A stretch of 64,000 bases of DNA from Methylomonas sp. Its GTDB lineage: Bacteria; Pseudomonadota; Gammaproteobacteria; Methylococcales; Methylomonadaceae. A program made the translations under genes and the position numbers. This document shows, piece by piece, positions 34,814 through 44,150 of this stretch. The stretch lies in assembly GCF_023228165.1 (NCBI RefSeq), contig NZ_JALOBS010000006.1, forward strand, positions 1 to 64,000, read 5' to 3'. How positions within the stretch are numbered: the stretch's first letter is position 1; every line of letters starts with the position of its first letter. The notes beneath the pieces are model-generated. The model was given only the letters and a program-made list of their open reading frames with translations. It had not been told where the DNA came from and did not search any database.

Positions 34814-36508
34814 ATGCCATCCGTCAAAATACTTAGCAGTTTGCTATTAATCATAGTAATTCACGCCACATTTGCCTGGTTCCACAACCAAGCCCGTGAC
34901 GCCGGCCCCGATGTACCATCGGGTAAATTGCGCAGCTTGTCGTTCGCCCCCTATCACGACGGCTTCAGCCCCATCACGCGAAAATTCCCGTTGCCCGAGC
35001 ATGTAGACCAGGATGTACAAGCCGTGGCCAATAAAACCTATAGCATTCGCACTTACTCGGTACGCGGCGGCATGCAGCCGACACCCGCCTTTGCCCGGCA
35101 ATACGGCGTCGATATGATGATGGGCGCCTGGCTGGGCGACGGGCATCCGGAAAATAGAATAGAAATCCAGACCTTGATTGATGCCGCCAACCAAAACTGG
35201 GATGTGGTTAAAAGAGTCATCGTCGGCAACGAAGTGCTGCTGCGCAAGGATATGGATATCGACACCCTGATCGGCTATATCCGCCAAGTAAAACAGGCCA
35301 TTAAACAACCGGTTACCTATGCCGATGTCTGGTCGAGCTATATGCAATATCCGCAATTGTTTAAGGAAGTGGATTTTATTACCATCCATATCCTGCCTTA
35401 CTGGGAAGACGAACCGGTGGCGATTGAACACGCCGCTGCCCATGTGCGGAAAATCGTCCGGCAAATTACCGATAAAGCCCACAGCCTGGATGTCAGCAAG
35501 CCGATTTTAATCGGTGAATCCGGCTGGCCGGCCATCGGCCGGCAACGCGGCGCGGCCGTGCCCAGCGTGGTCAACGAAGCCCGCTTCATCCGCGAATTGA
35601 TTCAGGTTGCCAATCAACAAGGTTTCGACTACAACATCGTCGAAGCGTTTAACCAACCCTGGAAAAGTAACAGCGAAGGCGTGGTCGGCGCCAACTGGGG
35701 CTTGTTGGATATCGATCGCGAACCGGTATTTCCGCTAACCGGACCAGTCACGGAAAATCCTGCTTGGATAATGCATTTTGCCTGGGCCACCGGCTTCTGC
35801 TTATTGGTCGTCGGCATTGGTTTCAGTTCGCTACAAAGGTTATCTTTGGCGCAGTTGCTGGTATTTTTAACCTTTGCGCAATTGTTTGGCATTGGCTTGG
35901 TCAATCAGGCCGATTTGCTTTGGCATACCAGTTACAGTCTTTGGCAGCAAAGTTACACGCTGTTCATGGTGGCCGCCAGCGCCGTCCTGGCCGGTCTGTT
36001 ACTGCAGCGTTGTTATGCCGTGTTAAGCAAACGTGCCTCAGCCCAGCCATATGCGCAAGCCCTGCGATACGGCTATCTGTTTTTCGTGGCGCTGGCCATT
36101 TACAAGACATATCACTTGGCCTGGGACGGCCGTTATTTGAGTTTCCCGATTGCCCAATTCAGCATTCCGGCATTGGGCGTGATAGCTGTGGCGGCCTGTT
36201 TCTGGTTAAACCAAGGCCGGCCAAGAATCAACCTCGCTGAATTGACCGGCAGCCCAGTTCGACATCCCAAACAAGGCTTGCTGAGCTATTTACTGGGGTT
36301 TGGGATGCTGGCGCTGATCGCGGGCGAAACCTATTCCTTCATGTCGGCCTACGACTTTATACAAGCCCACCCCGACTTCCAGGCCGGCCTGCCGATAGCG
36401 CTGGGTTACACGCTTCAAAATCACCAATTACTTAACTGGTTGTTATGCGCCCTGTTGCTGGCCTTGCCTTTTTGGCCCGCCCGCATATCTATCCCTCCAC
36501 GTGAGTAG
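34814..36508 (+). CDS. GH17 beta-1,3-glucanase-like protein with C-terminal membrane domain
   Basis: A 564-residue protein with an N-terminal signal anchor (6-22), a GH17 TIM barrel (about 40-315) and a C-terminal block of about seven to eight membrane helices (about 320-560). Catalytic candidates are Glu140 in VGNEVLL and Glu235 in GESGWP, both classic for GH17. The membrane tail has no recognised motif. Related proteins act on beta-glucans in the periplasm, often near glucan synthases; no synthase is seen here. It could remodel a periplasmic or exported glucan. Confidence 0.85.
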   Translation: MPSVKILSSLLLIIVIHATFAWFHNQARDAGPDVPSGKLRSLSFAPYHDGFSPITRKFPLPEHVDQDVQAVANKTYSIRTYSVRGGMQPTPAFARQYGVDMMMGAWLGDGHPENRIEIQTLIDAANQNWDVVKRVIVGNEVLLRKDMDIDTLIGYIRQVKQAIKQPVTYADVWSSYMQYPQLFKEVDFITIHILPYWEDEPVAIEHAAAHVRKIVRQITDKAHSLDVSKPILIGESGWPAIGRQRGAAVPSVVNEARFIRELIQVANQQGFDYNIVEAFNQPWKSNSEGVVGANWGLLDIDREPVFPLTGPVTENPAWIMHFAWATGFCLLVVGIGFSSLQRLSLAQLLVFLTFAQLFGIGLVNQADLLWHTSYSLWQQSYTLFMVAASAVLAGLLLQRCYAVLSKRASAQPYAQALRYGYLFFVALAIYKTYHLAWDGRYLSFPIAQFSIPALGVIAVAACFWLNQGRPRINLAELTGSPVRHPKQGLLSYLLGFGMLALIAGETYSFMSAYDFIQAHPDFQAGLPIALGYTLQNHQLLNWLLCALLLALPFWPARISIPPRE

Positions 36509-36593
36509 CGGCTACTATGCCAAGACGATCGGCAGACGCCGCCACGGGATTGTTTGTATAATCCAGCACAGCTTTTTCAACTATTTTCACCCC

Positions 36594-37469
36594 ATGCCCA
36601 CACCTTTTCATCGTATCGGCATCGTCGGCAAATTCGGCGACCCTGGCATAGCCCCTACACTACGGGAGCTATACGGATTTCTGCATGGCCGTGGGCATGA
36701 GGTTCTAATGGATAGCCAGAGCGTTGAGCTGATCGAAAATGCCGACGTTAAAGGACTGCATATCGACCGCTTGCCTGAATATTGCGACCTGATCATCGCG
36801 GTCGGCGGCGACGGCACCTTCTTGGCCGCCGCCCGCGCGGCGGCCGATTTCGAGATACCTCTGGTAGGCGTGAATCTGGGCCGGCTGGGGTTTTTGGTGG
36901 ATATTTCGCCGGAGCAACTCACCAGCCGAATGGAACAGATTCTGGCCGGACAACACAAAACCGAGCAGCGTTGCCTGCTGCATGCGTCTATTTACCGGGA
37001 CGGCGAGGAAATACACCGGCAAACCGCCGTCAATGAAGTGGTGGTGCACCGCTGGGTGACACCCAGCATGATAGAAATCGTCACCAGCATAGACGGCGTA
37101 TACCTGAATACCCAACGGTCCGACGGTTTGATCGTCGCCACCCCTACCGGCTCCACGGCCTATTCGCTGTCGGCGGGCGGGCCGATTCTGCATCCCGGCC
37201 TGAACGCCTTGGTGTTGGTGCCGTTAAATCCGCACACTTTGTCCAATCGGCCGCTGGTGATAGACGATAATGTAGAGATCGAAATCGGTTTTACCGATGC
37301 CAAGCAGATCAACGCCCTGGTCACCTGCGACCATCTGGAAATACCCGATGTACTGATCGGCGATAAAATCGTCATCAAAAAAGCCGACAAAGCGATTAAA
37401 ATTTTGCATCCGGAAGACCACGATTATTTCAATATCCTCAGAAGCAAACTCAACTGGAGCCGCGGTTAA
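36594..37469 (+). CDS. nadK: NAD kinase
   Basis: Phosphorylates NAD to NADP. The 291-residue product begins FHRIGIVGKFGDPG and carries the diagnostic GGDGTFLAAAR motif, NLGRLGFLVDI, NEVVVHR and the C-terminal ATPTGSTAYSLSAGGPI segment. An in-frame start at 36501 would overlap the GH17 gene and add 31 unmatched residues, so the ATG at 36594 is chosen. It stands 12 bases before recN, an arrangement common in gammaproteobacteria. Confidence 0.95.
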   Translation: MPTPFHRIGIVGKFGDPGIAPTLRELYGFLHGRGHEVLMDSQSVELIENADVKGLHIDRLPEYCDLIIAVGGDGTFLAAARAAADFEIPLVGVNLGRLGFLVDISPEQLTSRMEQILAGQHKTEQRCLLHASIYRDGEEIHRQTAVNEVVVHRWVTPSMIEIVTSIDGVYLNTQRSDGLIVATPTGSTAYSLSAGGPILHPGLNALVLVPLNPHTLSNRPLVIDDNVEIEIGFTDAKQINALVTCDHLEIPDVLIGDKIVIKKADKAIKILHPEDHDYFNILRSKLNWSRG

Positions 37470-37481
37470 ACCGCCAGACCT

Positions 37482-39155
37482 ATGCTGTTAAACCTGAACA
37501 TCATCGACTTAGCGGTCGTCGACGCCCTGGACCTGGATTTAGACCCCGGCATGTCGGTGCTGACCGGCGAAACCGGCGCCGGCAAATCGATTTTACTGAC
37601 AGCGCTGGGATTGGCGCTGGGCGACCGGGCCGATTCCGGTTACGTGCGGCCCAACAGCAAACGCGCCGAAGTCAATCTGGAGTTCGACTTAAGCAAGGCA
37701 CCGCAGGTCAAACACTGGCTGGAACAACAAGAGCTGGACGACGACGGCCAATGTCTGGTGCGCCGCACCATCAGCGAGGACGGCCGCTCCAAAGCGTACA
37801 TCAATAACCGGCCGGTCAATCTGCAAACCCTGCAGGCGCTCAGCCGGCAGCTGGTGGAAATCCACGGCCAACACGCCCATTTAACCCTGCTGGATAAAGA
37901 CGAACAGCGCCTGCTGCTGGATGGCTTCGCGCAAAATCAGGCCTTATTGGAAGCCGTGAATAACTGCTACCAAACCTGGAAGCAAACCCACAAAACCCTG
38001 CAACAACTGCTGAAAGCCGGCAGCGATCAGGCAGAACGGGAAGAATTGCTGCGTTATCAGCTAGAGGAATTGCAGCAGTTGGATCTGGACAATTTCTATT
38101 ATCCAGCTTTGGCGGACCAACATAACAAACTGGCCAATCTGGGCAAGATACTTGGGGTCGGCCAACAGCAACTGGATATTTTGTACGACAACGATCAGCA
38201 ATCGGTCGCGCAAATGCTGGGACATTGCATACACGCCATCGGCGAACTGGCCGAATACGCCGGCGAATTGAATACCATCGTCGAATTACTCAACGAAGCC
38301 GAGATTCAAGTGGGTGAAGCCGCCCAGCAATTGCGCCGCTTTCTGGAAAATCAGGAAGCCGACCCACAGCAATTGGTCTGGCTGGAAAACCAGATCGGCA
38401 TCGTGCAAAACCTCAGCCGCAAGCACAAAACCACCCCGGAAGAACTGCCGCAACTGGCCGCTCAACTGGCGACCGAACTGGATAACATCAGCCATAGCAG
38501 CGAACGCATCGAAAGTCTGACGCAGGACTGCGATAACCAGTTAAAACACTACCGGCAACTGGCCGCCGAACTGTCCGCATCCCGCCAAACGGCAGCAACT
38601 GAATTGCAGCAACGCATCTCGAACACCATCAAGGAACTGGGCATGCCGCACGGCGAGTTTCTGGTCAACATTAACAGCGACAAAGCCGCCGAACCGCAAC
38701 GTAACGGCCTGGACGGCATCGAGTTTCTGGTCAGCACCAATCCCGGCCTGCCGGCCAAACCGCTGACCAAAGTCGCCTCCGGCGGCGAATTGTCGCGCAT
38801 CAGTCTGGCGATACAGGTCACCACCAGCACCGACAAAACCACTCCCACCATGATCTTCGACGAAGTCGACTCCGGCATCGGCGGCGGCATCGCCGAAATC
38901 GTCGGCCAGAAACTACGGCGTTTGAGCCAAAACCGCCAGGTATTGTGCGTCACCCACCTACCGCAAGTCGCTTCGCAAGCGCATCAACATTTATTTGTGG
39001 CGAAAAACCAAAATGCCGCAGTCACCTCTTCCACGGTGCGGCGTTTGAGCGAGGAAGAACGCGTAGACGAAGTCGCCCGCATGCTGGGCGGGGTGACTAT
39101 CACCGAGAATACGCTGGCGCATGCGCGGGAAATGTTGCAGGTTGGGAAAGGTTAG
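37482..39155 (+). CDS. recN: DNA repair protein RecN
   Basis: An SMC-like ATPase of 557 residues acting in double-strand break repair. Walker A is GETGAGKSI near the N-terminus, followed by VNLEFDL and LVEIHGQHAHLTLL. Long coiled coils occupy the middle (about 160-380). The C-terminal head has ASGGELSRISLAI, the Walker B MIFDEVDSGIGG and CVTHLPQVAS. Length and motif order are normal. Confidence 0.96.
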   Translation: MLLNLNIIDLAVVDALDLDLDPGMSVLTGETGAGKSILLTALGLALGDRADSGYVRPNSKRAEVNLEFDLSKAPQVKHWLEQQELDDDGQCLVRRTISEDGRSKAYINNRPVNLQTLQALSRQLVEIHGQHAHLTLLDKDEQRLLLDGFAQNQALLEAVNNCYQTWKQTHKTLQQLLKAGSDQAEREELLRYQLEELQQLDLDNFYYPALADQHNKLANLGKILGVGQQQLDILYDNDQQSVAQMLGHCIHAIGELAEYAGELNTIVELLNEAEIQVGEAAQQLRRFLENQEADPQQLVWLENQIGIVQNLSRKHKTTPEELPQLAAQLATELDNISHSSERIESLTQDCDNQLKHYRQLAAELSASRQTAATELQQRISNTIKELGMPHGEFLVNINSDKAAEPQRNGLDGIEFLVSTNPGLPAKPLTKVASGGELSRISLAIQVTTSTDKTTPTMIFDEVDSGIGGGIAEIVGQKLRRLSQNRQVLCVTHLPQVASQAHQHLFVAKNQNAAVTSSTVRRLSEEERVDEVARMLGGVTITENTLAHAREMLQVGKG

Positions 39156-39217
39156 CAACTGGATCAAGTTGTTCCCGAGATAGCCAATTTGCTTGACCCC
39201 ATGGATATAAAGGTAAG

Positions 39218-39255
39218 CGGTAGCTCCGAATAGCGAAGCGTATTCGGAGCTACCG
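39218..39255. repeat. REP-like palindrome, 15-bp perfect stem
   Basis: CGGTAGCTCCGAATA (39218-39232) pairs perfectly with 39241-39255 around the loop GCGAAGCG. It lies between recN and the small ORF on the opposite strand. The arm resembles the palindrome at 60310-60336 (shared core TCCGA-TA-GCG...TCGGAGCTAC), so both probably belong to one dispersed family. Confidence 0.75.
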
Positions 39256-39278
39256 TCCCTGTCACACGGTCAATACAG

Positions 39279-39416
39279 TTAAAACTCCCACCAAATAAGG
39301 GTATATTTGCCATCAAATGGTTGTATTCTTATCTCTATTCTTCTGGCACCCGCCCGTAACGCTTCTTTGACAGAAAAGGTAACTTGGTCTTTCGGTATGT
39401 TTTCTAGCCTGTGCAT
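39279..39416 (-). CDS. 45-residue microprotein coupled to the coiled-coil lipoprotein gene
   Basis: A 45-codon frame starting MHRLENIPKDQVTF and ending LIWWEF. A full Shine-Dalgarno AAGGAGG overlaps the stop codon of the preceding gene (39427-39770 side) and lies five bases before the ATG, the best ribosome binding site in this part of the window. The product is charged, with a predicted helix around SVKEALRAGARRIEIRI, and no signal peptide. No family is recognised. The coupling suggests joint expression with the lipoprotein. Confidence 0.6.
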   Translation of the reverse strand: MHRLENIPKDQVTFSVKEALRAGARRIEIRIQPFDGKYTLIWWEF

Positions 39417-39426
39417 CTAAACCTCC

Positions 39427-40770
39427 TTAATTGCAAGAAATAGATAGATCTTTAACTGCGGCAACCCGCAAACTGTTAGCACTTTTGCCGATCATAAAAG
39501 TGACGTGATCGATGCCGCCAGCCGTTAGTTCGCGCCATTTGGTCAACTTCGCCATATTTGCAGCCCCTGAATCGAGCCAAGATTCGATGCAGGAAGTGGT
39601 TTTCAGATCGCCACCGTCAAACTCATCTGAAGTTCCGGTAACCCTGGCTTCATCTATCTTAATGGCTTTTAGAATGACATCTTGACAAAGACTAAAATAT
39701 TGCGCTGCTTTACTGGTGTCATCCGACGAGACTATAGCCATGCAATAATCCAAGACATAGGGTTTATTCAGCACGTTGTTTACCATACTGGATACCGCTC
39801 CTGCTATGGCTACGGTTGACTGATCATTGAGGCGGTTGTAACTTCCACTACCTGAAAACTCAGCACTACCGGAGGATGATGCTGCGGCCGTTATTGCACC
39901 AGAGTCCAGCGTAGCTTTTAAAGATTCGACGCGTTCCGTTGCTGCGTCGAGAGTTTTTTGCCGCAGAGCGCGAATTTCCTCCGCCAAAGCAACTTCGCGA
40001 TCGGCGGTCGCAAGTTCTCTCTCGGCTCGCAATAGCCTTGCGGCCGCGCTTTGTCCAGCAGTATCGTCTCCTGAATTATTTTCTCTATTAGACTGGGCTG
40101 ATGCAAGTTCCGCTTGGGCCAGATTTTGTTTGCCTTCGCTATCGCTTTTCCGCTCAATAGCTTGTTCTAAACTATTCTGGGCTTGCTGTTGTTGTTTCAA
40201 GGCCACTTCGAGCAATTGAGAGGTGGCAGTCATCACCGAGGTAACATCAGCCGAGGCACTACTAGATAAACCTGCTTGTTGTGCAACAACAGCCCCCGTC
40301 AGTTGCTCGGTGGCGAGAATGACGGCCGTTAAATCTTGGCTGCGGCTCAACAGCGCCATAACCTGAGGCCCGCTCAGCATTTTGTTACCGTAAGCCTCGC
40401 ACATGCGATAGAGAGCATCACGCATCAGGGTAATGGACTGGGTCCTGAGGCCGATACTCGCCACGCTCGAACTGCCACTAGCAGCTAACGAACCAGTGCC
40501 ATAAGGTGGCACACTGGCCCCAATGCCTAAAGCCGCAGCAAAGGCTGCTAACGCGTCCGGACTGGGTTCCGCGCAGTACTTACCCATTTGGTTGACGATA
40601 AACAGTCGTTGTTGGATATCCAAATGGACTGCCTTGCCTTCGTTATTGCTAAAATCCAGCGGCGTGGTCCGGCTGAGCGTATTGATGTTAGCGCATCCTG
40701 CCAGCAAAAATAACACTCCAAACAATAAAACCGCGTTTCTTAGCCATGCCGGGTTAATTGCCATTTTCAT
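39427..40770 (-). CDS. Coiled-coil lipoprotein of unknown function
   Basis: A protein of about 447 residues with signal peptide and lipobox LLAGC. The central part (about 190-320) is a long, alanine- and glutamine-rich coiled coil (LEVALKQQQQAQNSLEQAIE and LRAERELATADREVALAEEI). A serine/glycine-rich hinge AAASSSGSAEFSGSGSY follows, then a C-terminal domain with paired cysteines. The start at 40770 has GGAG eight bases upstream; the frame open to 40872 lacks one. No family is recognised. It may be a surface or envelope scaffold, which is inference. Confidence 0.65.
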   Translation of the reverse strand: MKMAINPAWLRNAVLLFGVLFLLAGCANINTLSRTTPLDFSNNEGKAVHLDIQQRLFIVNQMGKYCAEPSPDALAAFAAALGIGASVPPYGTGSLAASGSSSVASIGLRTQSITLMRDALYRMCEAYGNKMLSGPQVMALLSRSQDLTAVILATEQLTGAVVAQQAGLSSSASADVTSVMTATSQLLEVALKQQQQAQNSLEQAIERKSDSEGKQNLAQAELASAQSNRENNSGDDTAGQSAAARLLRAERELATADREVALAEEIRALRQKTLDAATERVESLKATLDSGAITAAASSSGSAEFSGSGSYNRLNDQSTVAIAGAVSSMVNNVLNKPYVLDYCMAIVSSDDTSKAAQYFSLCQDVILKAIKIDEARVTGTSDEFDGGDLKTTSCIESWLDSGAANMAKLTKWRELTAGGIDHVTFMIGKSANSLRVAAVKDLSISCN

Positions 40771-41148
40771 CTCAGTTCTCCGTAATAAACACCTAGCAAA
40801 AAGTTGCCGTGTATTGATAGCCAAATGCGGGCCTAATCTCATAGATAGGCTACTCAGGTTCATGCTGCACAAACGGTTCGAAGATGAGGGCGGTCAAGGA
40901 GCCTTACAAAACCTTACAATAGAACATCCGAAAATTTTCTATCGAACCTAATCGTGGATATATATACACGTCAACCAGCACTCCTCCTGGGTTTTCAAAG
41001 TTCCACTATTTTTAATCTCGGCGTGATTCTCCAGCCTCCATAAACTATTATCCAGCCACCTTTCGTAATGGTACAAACGTACTGGATAATGACTCCTCAG
41101 TTTAGAGCTACACTTGCGAGTCACGTTATCTTGATAGGCAACCCATAG
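40771..41148. other. Divergent intergenic region
   Basis: About 380 bases between the lipoprotein gene and the divergently transcribed LuxR-type regulator. It should contain both promoters. No gene with a credible ribosome binding site is seen and I cannot assign operators. Confidence 0.4.
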
Positions 41149-41823
41149 ATGAACGTCCTGCTCATCGACGACCATTTTTGCGCCCGCGAAGGCGTGGCGT
41201 GTTTGTTGAAACAAATCATCCTTGAGCTACAGGTCTTCGAAGCGGATAACTTCGAAGAGGGCTTGCTGTTGGCGCGCGACACGCCTTTGAATCTGGTATT
41301 GCTGGATGTGCAGTTACCGGGCACAGATGGGTTGAAGGGGCTGCAGGAATTGAAAACAGCCTTCCCTAATTTATGCGTGGTGATGTTTTCTGGATTGGAC
41401 GATAGAGAACTGGTATTCGAGGCGTTGCGGCAGGGCGCGATGGGGTTTATCGTCAAAACCGTGTCGCGGCAGGCTTTTGTCGAGGCTTTGCGGGATGTGC
41501 TGTCCGGCAAGGTGTACTTGCCGGCCTCGGCGGTTGGGCCGCAGCCGGTTTTGCCGCCTGTAAAAACGGTTGACGCCGACATTCGCCCTCCATCCGACCC
41601 GACAAGCCTGGGTTTGACGCCGCGGGAGTTCGAGGTATTGAGTTGGCTGGTGCAAGGCAAATGCAACAAAGTGATTGCCAAAGAGCTCGGTATCGGCGAA
41701 CAGACCGTGCGCAACCACCTGCGGCCGATTTTTCAGAAATTCGGCGTGGCGCGGCGGGCGGAGCTGCTGGTCAAGGTGTTCGAGCAGGGGATTGTGTTCG
41801 GCAAGCCGGGAGTCGGAAATTGA
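41149..41823 (+). CDS. NarL/LuxR-family response regulator
   Basis: A 224-residue regulator. The receiver domain has acidic DD (7-8), phospho-acceptor D53 in LLDVQLPG, S81 in place of the usual Thr, and K103 in FIVKTVSR. The C-terminal LuxR-type helix-turn-helix is LTPREFEVLSWLVQGKCNKV to GIGEQTVRNHLRPIFQKFGV. A proline-rich linker joins the two. Its gene ends four bases from the end of the convergent hybrid kinase gene, which is the obvious partner. Confidence 0.92.
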   Translation: MNVLLIDDHFCAREGVACLLKQIILELQVFEADNFEEGLLLARDTPLNLVLLDVQLPGTDGLKGLQELKTAFPNLCVVMFSGLDDRELVFEALRQGAMGFIVKTVSRQAFVEALRDVLSGKVYLPASAVGPQPVLPPVKTVDADIRPPSDPTSLGLTPREFEVLSWLVQGKCNKVIAKELGIGEQTVRNHLRPIFQKFGVARRAELLVKVFEQGIVFGKPGVGN

Positions 41824-41827
41824 AGGC

Positions 41828-43642
41828 TTAGCGGCCTAACGCCCGCGCCATGGTTTCCATTAAATTCGCAGGCCCCGCCGGTTTGCGCAACAACAAGGTA
41901 TCGGCGGGCAATTTGGCTTTTTCCTGATCCGGAATGGCGCGGGCCGAGAGGATGATGGTCGGAAGCGGGCCGCAGTCGGCGTACACAGCTTCGATAATGT
42001 CGTGCGCGGTTTCCCGCTCTTGCAAGTAAAAATCGCTAATCAATAAATCCGGCGCACGGATATTTTCCGCCAACGCAGCCAGCGTTTCCGCTTTGCAAGA
42101 TAGCGATTGCACCAAACAACCCCAGGTCACCAGTTGTTTGGTCATCGCATCCAGCACTTCAAAATCGTCATCTATCAGCATGACGAAACTACCGGCAAGA
42201 CTGTATCCCAAAGGCATGACAGTGCCGATTTTCGGCATGCTTACGGCAATTGGCAAATAGAGTTGAAAATCGCTACCGCGCCCCGGCCTGGAATACAGTT
42301 GCAAGCTATGCTGCGGTAGGCATTTGGTGGCTGCTGAGACGTAGGCCAAGCCTATACCCAAACCTTGAGAATGATGATCAGATTGGCGGCGGTTACTGCG
42401 GAAAAATTCCTTGAAAATGTCATCGCGCATGGTTTCGATAATACCCGTTCCGCTGTCGACAATATGCAGTTTTAATCGCTCAGGGCCGATTTTGACGGCT
42501 GCGACCACAATCCAGCCTCTATCGGTGTATTTGATAGCGTTATCGATCAAGTTGCCGATGATTTGACTAAGCATACAGGCATCACTGTAGATGTTGTAAG
42601 GCGGCGATTGACGCAAGCAGACTTTTAGTTTTAGTCCGCGTAAGGCGGCTTGGGCGGTGAATTGATTTTCCAATCTCGCTAACAATAGGTTGATATCGAC
42701 ATTCGTCAACAACGGAATTTGCTTACCTGACTCCAAATTGGCGATATCCAGCACATGGTTGACCGCTACGTTGAGTTCGTCTATCACCAGGCCCATCCGA
42801 CCGGCAATGTGTTGTATAGGATGATTGTCTTGCTGGCTGCAAGCGGTATCTAACACAGAGGAATAGCAACTGAGCGCTTGCAACGGTTGGCGTAGATTAT
42901 GGCTGAGCTGATGCAGAAAGCGGGTTTTGTCCTCGGTGCTATTTTCCGCATTGCGTTTTTCGCGGAAGGATCTCCGGGAGTAGGCTTCCAGTTGGCAACG
43001 GGTACATAAGCCAAAAATATTGACGATCAGCAGATTCAATATTGAAGGGATCAGGGCGACGGTTTCCACGCCAATATACGCACCGCTTAACGGCATCGCC
43101 ACTGCGGTGCACCAGCCAAACCCCAAGGTGGCGCGTAACGACATGAACATTTGTCCGTAGCTGAAAAAATACATCGGCAGCAACCCAGGCCAGGTGTCCT
43201 CATAATATCTGGGGTCACCATCGAACAACATCACAACCAATAAATGCGAGGCGGACAGACCGGCGCCGAGTTTGGCGATGGTATTGATGCGACTTACGGC
43301 ATGTGGGCTGACCTGTAAATAACTGAATAAACCCAGTAGCACTAATACAACAGGCAGCCTCGACAAGGCTTCGACAGGCGTAATATTACCGGTGTAAAGA
43401 TCCAAAATGATGTAAGCCAGGAAGGCGCTCGCGCCCAAAACTAATGCAAATTTTAATGGCGTGAGTAAGACTAGATAACGCTCCTGCCAAAATAAATGTT
43501 CAGTCTCAGTGTCGAAATACCGGATAGCGAATAGATTGCGTAAATTTATGTTGAATAAACCGCAGCCTAGGTGATCTGCACCAGGTTGCCGAAAAAACGC
43601 TTTAACCGCGAGTTTATCGAATAAGGGTTTTGGTATGCGCAT
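41828..43642 (-). CDS. Hybrid histidine kinase with C-terminal receiver domain
   Basis: A 604-residue membrane kinase. Residues about 60-215 hold six to seven hydrophobic segments and form the sensor. The HisKA domain has H248 in LSHNLRQPLQAL. The HATPase domain shows NLIDNAIKYTDRG, DSGTGI and GLGIGLAYV. The C-terminal receiver has DDDFE, D537 in LISDFYL and K587 in LRKPAGP. Kinases with this H-box (SHxLRQPLQAL) often pair with LuxR-type regulators such as the convergent neighbour. The signal sensed is unknown. Confidence 0.9.
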   Translation of the reverse strand: MRIPKPLFDKLAVKAFFRQPGADHLGCGLFNINLRNLFAIRYFDTETEHLFWQERYLVLLTPLKFALVLGASAFLAYIILDLYTGNITPVEALSRLPVVLVLLGLFSYLQVSPHAVSRINTIAKLGAGLSASHLLVVMLFDGDPRYYEDTWPGLLPMYFFSYGQMFMSLRATLGFGWCTAVAMPLSGAYIGVETVALIPSILNLLIVNIFGLCTRCQLEAYSRRSFREKRNAENSTEDKTRFLHQLSHNLRQPLQALSCYSSVLDTACSQQDNHPIQHIAGRMGLVIDELNVAVNHVLDIANLESGKQIPLLTNVDINLLLARLENQFTAQAALRGLKLKVCLRQSPPYNIYSDACMLSQIIGNLIDNAIKYTDRGWIVVAAVKIGPERLKLHIVDSGTGIIETMRDDIFKEFFRSNRRQSDHHSQGLGIGLAYVSAATKCLPQHSLQLYSRPGRGSDFQLYLPIAVSMPKIGTVMPLGYSLAGSFVMLIDDDFEVLDAMTKQLVTWGCLVQSLSCKAETLAALAENIRAPDLLISDFYLQERETAHDIIEAVYADCGPLPTIILSARAIPDQEKAKLPADTLLLRKPAGPANLMETMARALGR

Positions 43643-43810
43643 GCCGCTGATCCTTGGCTACGGTTGAGAGTCACGACAATGCTGTCGCATTATCCACACC
43701 GATAGCCGGAAGTTATTATTTTTATAGCATCTATCGCATTCTCGCCGTTATTGAGCGCTTGAGCAATGTTTGTTCGCCAACGCCAAAATCCCCGCGACCT
43801 CTAACATCCC

Positions 43811-43945
43811 ACCTGCAGAATCAGCGCCGTCCGCAACCGGCTTTTTTTGAGCAGTACATGCGTTCGAAGTCTATGTGACAATCGGAACACCTGGTTAACC
43901 CAGCTTGCTCTGCCCGCCCGTCTCCCGATCAGGGTTGTGATTTAA
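43811..43945 (-). pseudogene. Remnant of a GNAT-C39 gene 3' end
   Basis: The minus strand here aligns over about 130 bases with the last 46 codons of the GNAT-C39 gene at 49077-50180. Shared blocks include GACTTCGA-CG-ATGT-CTGCT, GGACGGC-TGATT and the peptide NHNPDRETGGQSKLG against MHDPDPEEGRQSELD. The remnant has in-frame stops and small indels and lacks the rest of the gene. It is evidence of an older duplicate or related gene lost from this locus. Confidence 0.7.
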
Positions 43946-43958
43946 TGCCGCAGTCCAG

Positions 43959-44150
43959 TTGAATTCGATGTCGATGACATCATTCACGCCGACCCAACGG
44001 GTGGAAATATTTCGCCGCGGTGATGAAATTATCCTTCGTGAGACACCGGCCAGCACAGCCGCAATTTTCGACACACTCATCGCATTACCCGACGACTTCA
44101 TGCGTGACGGCCGCGAAGACACGCCGCCTCAGGAACGCGAGGCCTTGTGA
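43959..44150 (+). pseudogene. Degraded VapB-type antitoxin gene
   Basis: The frame encodes RVEIFRRGDEIILRETPAST followed by IFDTLIALPDDFM and the ending DTPPQEREAL, which is the C-terminal two-thirds of a VapB antitoxin. The N-terminal AbrB/SpoVT-like part that should read SNRSQAVRLPK is missing or lies in another frame just upstream (RSPVEFDVDD), so the DNA-binding arm is broken. The stop overlaps the start of the vapC remnant in the usual TGATG arrangement. Confidence 0.75.

Noticed and set aside
40948..41214. 88-residue open frame on the minus strand
   Set aside because: It overlaps the start of the well-supported LuxR-type regulator, has no ribosome binding site and matches no family.
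43654..43878. 74-residue plus-strand frame after the hybrid kinase gene
   Set aside because: The second half is antisense to the C39-gene remnant, so the frame is a chance product.
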